Source of the DNA: Oscillospiraceae bacterium | GTDB taxonomy: Bacteria; Bacillota; Clostridia; UMGS1883 | DNA: 9,987 nt | Direction: 5' to 3' | NCBI GenBank assembly: GCA_022508735.1 | Contig: JAFLUQ010000084.1 | Location: forward strand, 1-9,987 | Part shown: in pieces, positions 8,108 to 9,987 of the stretch | Position numbering within the stretch: the stretch's first letter is position 1 | Layout of the letters: each line of letters opens with the position of its first letter | Translations under genes and position numbers: made by a program | The notes under the pieces: generated by a model | The model's input: only the letters and a program-made list of their open reading frames with translations | Databases searched by the model: none | Told to the model about the DNA's origin: nothing

Positions 8108-8131
8108 AACTTGGTTTGCTTGTGCTATAAT
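8103..8131 (+). promoter_or_regulatory. Promoter of tRNA-Glu with extended -10 and A/T-rich UP-like tract
   Basis: TTGACA (8103-8108) and TATAAT (8126-8131) are 17 bases apart, with a TG at 8123-8124 making an extended -10. The T7-C-A6 run directly upstream (8086-8099) resembles an UP element used by stable RNA promoters. Start is expected near 8138, about 13 bases before the tRNA. Confidence 0.88.
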
Positions 8132-8150
8132 GGTCAAGCAGTTAAGTTAA

Positions 8151-8226
8151 GGCCCCATAGTCTAGTGGCCTAGGACGTCGCCCTCTCACGGCGAAGACCG
8201 GGGTTCGACTCCCCGTGGGGTCACCA
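8151..8226 (+). tRNA. tRNA-Glu(CTC)
   Basis: The cloverleaf is complete. The acceptor arm GGCCCCA (8151-8157) pairs with TGGGGTC (8216-8222, one G-T), the anticodon stem TCGCC/GGCGA (8178-8182/8190-8194) encloses CTCTCAC, and the T arm is CGGGG-TTCGACT-CCCCG. The anticodon CTC is at 8185-8187 and reads GAG (Glu). The discriminator A and an encoded CCA follow at 8223-8226. It is a single-gene unit with its own promoter and terminator. Confidence 0.96.
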
Positions 8227-8262
8227 AAAAACGACAAGGTTCTACAGAACCTTGTCGTTTTT
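8226..8262 (+). terminator. Intrinsic terminator of tRNA-Glu
   Basis: A perfect 12-bp stem (8231-8242 with 8247-8258, ACGACAAGGTTC and its complement) closes a TACA loop. It is flanked by an A run that starts in the CCA end and a T run at 8258-8262, so it could stop transcription in either direction. Confidence 0.92.
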
Positions 8263-8297
8263 CTTGTTCGCTAAAAATGTACTTTTCATATTCGGCT

Positions 8298-8319
8298 GAA
8301 CCGCACGAAGGTTCTTTTT
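8298..8319 (+). terminator. Possible weak second terminator
   Basis: GAACC (8298-8302) pairs with GGTTC (8310-8314) around a 7-base loop, followed by five T. The stem is short, so this is only a possible back-up stop for the tRNA-Glu transcript. The surrounding 8263-8356 is A/T-rich and shows no gene. Confidence 0.3.
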
Positions 8320-8356
8320 ATTTGCTAAATAAATATTGAAAAACAATAAATAATTA

Positions 8357-8385
8357 TTGACAAATACCGAGGGATGTGATAAAAT
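8357..8385 (+). promoter_or_regulatory. Promoter of the DUF6688-like gene
   Basis: TTGACA (8357-8362) and TAAAAT (8380-8385) are 17 bases apart, with a TG at 8377-8378 (extended -10). Transcription should start near 8392, just at the GGAAGG ribosome binding site, giving a very short leader. This rules out the upstream GTG (8376) and ATG (8388) as starts. Confidence 0.75.
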
Positions 8386-8405
8386 ATATGCGGAAGGTGA
8401 TAAAA

Positions 8406-9608
8406 ATGACTGCATTTGAAAAATTCCGCAATGCTTTTTGGAAGTTCCCGATTTTGGTGTCACTGGCTATTGGAATGGTTCCGTCGGTGTTGTTCTGGCT
8501 CGCCTATGCCGGTGAGGCAATGCTTAACGGTGAATCATTTTTCGCTATATTATCTGAACTGGTGTATTCATTTATTATTATGCTTTTGATTTATCCCATT
8601 GAGCTGACAGTGCTGAATCTACTGTTCCTGCTGGTGCCGTTTAAGGATGAGCGCGCCGGCAGGGTAGGGAATAAATTTGAAATCGTGACTGCCGCTTTGG
8701 GAATATTGCTTTCGGGTTATTATTTGAGCATGGGGACTTTTTCAAATATAATGTTTGTTGAATGGAGCGAACAGATATATAACGATCAGGTTCATTTTCC
8801 GCTGTCGCTGTCTCGGCTTGCGGTGGTAATAATTATCGCCGTGCTCGCTGCTATTGCCTATATCCGTCTCAAAACAGTAAAGCCGGAAAAATGGCCTCCG
8901 CTGCTTGCGGCGCTTTCAATTGGAGCCGTATATGTGGGCGCGGCACTGTGCGTGGTTTGGTGCGTGCAGATATGCGCTCACGAGCCGATCCTGGCTCTGT
9001 TCCCGGCCAACTGCGTGATATTCGTGCTGAAGCTCGTACGCGATTTAGCGCGGGCGGAGGGCCCTGCAAAGGACTGGCCGTGGATGGGACTCTTGGGAGC
9101 ACTTCCTGCGCTTGGCATCATAATTGCTATTGATTACCTGCTGGGCGGCCAGCCCGACGACATTGTAAAGGTCTGGACAGAGACTGCCGACTGGACATTA
9201 TCTCAGCAGATTGCTCCGCCGCCGCTCGAGAGCCACGGCCATTATCTCTGCACCGTCGCTGCTCAGGGGCACAAAAAAGTTGTAAAGCCGCTACGCCCGG
9301 GGCTGCGACATGGCCGCTTGGTAACGGTCAACCGGCAGCTCTGCGTGGCAAACGCCTTTGAGCAGCTCCTTGAGGAGAGAACTCCGCGGCTGCACAAGGC
9401 TGTGCGCGGCTTTTATGACAGGCACGGTTTTCCGGTGTCTCAGCTTATAGACAAAAAGTGGAAGGCCGACCTCGTGTACATAGCAATGAAGCCCGCGGAA
9501 TGGTTCTTCCTTTTCTGGCTCTATCTGTTGGATCAGCAGCCTGAGCGCAGGATATCGGTGCAGTACCCGCTGACGGAGCTATATGGAGACGCCGAGCCCC
9601 TGGCTTAA
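8406..9608 (+). CDS. Polytopic membrane protein, probable DUF6688 family
   Basis: The 400-residue protein has a membrane-embedded N-terminal two thirds and a soluble C-terminal part. Hydrophobic segments lie at about 15-35, 45-78 (one long or two short), 91-112, 137-153, 166-189, 195-210 and 226-248. The C-terminal region holds the motif HGHYLCTVAAQGHKKVVKPL (277-296), then RHGRLVTVNRQL and FYDRHGFPVSQLI, and a hydrophobic patch near 363-376. This pattern is what I recall for the uncharacterised DUF6688 family of Firmicutes; function is unknown and I give none. The frame is open from GTG 8376, but the start is placed at ATG 8406 because GGAAGGTG (8392-8399) lies at the correct distance and the -10 box overlaps the earlier codons. 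It is monocistronic between two tRNA loci, with no clear terminator after it. Confidence 0.78.
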   Translation: MTAFEKFRNAFWKFPILVSLAIGMVPSVLFWLAYAGEAMLNGESFFAILSELVYSFIIMLLIYPIELTVLNLLFLLVPFKDERAGRVGNKFEIVTAALGILLSGYYLSMGTFSNIMFVEWSEQIYNDQVHFPLSLSRLAVVIIIAVLAAIAYIRLKTVKPEKWPPLLAALSIGAVYVGAALCVVWCVQICAHEPILALFPANCVIFVLKLVRDLARAEGPAKDWPWMGLLGALPALGIIIAIDYLLGGQPDDIVKVWTETADWTLSQQIAPPPLESHGHYLCTVAAQGHKKVVKPLRPGLRHGRLVTVNRQLCVANAFEQLLEERTPRLHKAVRGFYDRHGFPVSQLIDKKWKADLVYIAMKPAEWFFLFWLYLLDQQPERRISVQYPLTELYGDAEPLA

Positions 9609-9611
9609 AAT

Positions 9612-9749
9612 AAAAAATGTGAAAATGGGTATAAATTTAAAAAAAGGTATTGACATTACCCTTCAAATGCGCAGCATTTGAATAGCATGGATGTGGCGGT
9701 AAAAAAAATGTGAAAATGGGTACAACTTTTTTTAAAAAAGGTATTGACA
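9612..9749. repeat. Duplicated promoter-half module with palindrome, upstream of tRNA-Thr
   Basis: A sequence of the type A-run, TGTGAAAATGGGTA, A/T tract, GGTATTGACA occurs at 9612-9655 and again at 9703-9749 (offset 91-94, small differences in the A/T tract). After the first copy comes an inverted repeat TTCAAATGC (9662-9670) and GCATTTGAA (9674-9682), loop GCA. The order and spacing match the module before tRNA-Glu (7993-8107); only the second copy has a proper -10 box. Confidence 0.82.
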
Positions 9750-9772
9750 AGAGGATTATTTTGTGGTAATAT
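9744..9772 (+). promoter_or_regulatory. Promoter of the tRNA-Thr/tRNA-Tyr cluster
   Basis: TTGACA (9744-9749) and TAATAT (9767-9772) are 17 bases apart, with a TG at 9764-9765. An A/T-rich tract lies directly upstream. Start is expected near 9779, leaving a GC-rich leader of about 79 bases before tRNA-Thr in which I recognise no gene. Confidence 0.78.
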
Positions 9773-9857
9773 ATTTATCGTTCCGGGTGACGCGGACGGG
9801 CTGAGCGGCCGATAAGGCATATCAGAGGGGCGCGTGATGAATCGGGACGGTAAATGT

Positions 9858-9933
9858 GCCGGTTTAGCTCAATTGGTAGAGCAGCTGATTTGTAATCAGC
9901 AGGTCGTAGGTTCGAGTCCTATAACCGGCTCCA
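9858..9933 (+). tRNA. tRNA-Thr(TGT)
   Basis: The acceptor arm GCCGGTT (9858-9864) pairs fully with AACCGGC (9923-9929). The anticodon stem GCTGA/TCAGC (9884-9888/9896-9900) encloses TTTGTAA, giving anticodon TGT at 9891-9893, which reads ACA and related Thr codons. The T loop is TTCGAGT. Discriminator T and an encoded CCA follow at 9930-9933. It is the first gene of a tRNA cluster. Confidence 0.96.
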
Positions 9934-9936
9934 TAT

Positions 9937-9987
9937 GGGGGAGTTCCCGAGCGGCCAAAGGGGGCAGACTGTAAATCTGTTGTCACT
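9937..9987 (+). tRNA. tRNA-Tyr(GTA), cut by the window end
   Basis: The gene begins GGGGGAG three bases after the CCA of tRNA-Thr. The D arm contains CCGAGCGGCCAAAGGG, typical of long-variable-arm (class II) tRNAs. The anticodon stem GCAGA/TCTGT (9964-9968/9976-9980) encloses CTGTAAA with anticodon GTA at 9971-9973. The variable arm begins at the window edge; the T arm and acceptor 3' strand are outside. Confidence 0.9.

Noticed and set aside
8151..8226. tRNA-Glu as an integration (att) site for a mobile element
   Set aside because: No integrase gene and no repeated tRNA 3' end was seen within the window.
8376..8405. GTG 8376 or ATG 8388 as start of the membrane protein
   Set aside because: They overlap the -10 box and lie upstream of the predicted transcription start; ATG 8406 has a well-spaced GGAAGG.
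8018..9682. CRISPR repeats
   Set aside because: The palindrome occurs only twice, 1.6 kb apart, next to tRNA promoters, with no regular spacer array or cas gene.

Overview
The window looks like a piece of a mid-GC, Gram-positive anaerobe of the class Clostridia, probably an Oscillospirales/Ruminococcaceae-type gut bacterium. This is an inference from strong AGGAG-type ribosome binding sites, TTGACA-17-TATAAT promoters with TG-extended -10 boxes, CCA-encoding tRNA genes, a clostridial-style branching enzyme and a very large secreted-type polysaccharide lyase. All recognised genes lie on the + strand.

Layout. 1-4161 is the 3' part of a large multidomain protein: the C-terminal beta domain of a heparinase II/III-like polysaccharide lyase, followed by carbohydrate-binding, MucBP-like and LamG-like modules; its start lies before the window. 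4162-4384 is a gap with four strong inverted repeats, two acting probably as the terminator and two of unknown role. 4385-5587 is a stand-alone GCS2-family (glutamate-cysteine ligase-like) enzyme ending at a clear intrinsic terminator. A consensus promoter with a palindromic operator drives a two-gene unit: a MarR-family regulator (5711-6172) overlapping by 4 bases a glycogen branching enzyme, GlgB (6169-7989). 7990-8262 holds a repeated promoter/palindrome module, a tRNA-Glu(CTC) gene and its terminator. A probable DUF6688 polytopic membrane protein follows (coding start best placed at 8406, end 9608), then a second copy of the promoter/palindrome module and a tRNA cluster with tRNA-Thr(TGT) and the beginning of tRNA-Tyr(GTA), cut by the window end.

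How it fits together. The lyase and GlgB suggest polysaccharide breakdown and glycogen storage, but they are not in one operon. The most distinctive signals are regulatory. Both tRNA promoters are preceded, about 93-94 bases upstream, by a second A/T-rich plus TTGAC half-promoter in which a hairpin with arms TTCAAATGC/GCATTTGAA takes the place of the -10 side. The marR-glgB promoter carries a near-perfect palindrome (AGTTTCAAATGAAACT) over the expected transcription start. No complete novel defence or mobile system is visible.
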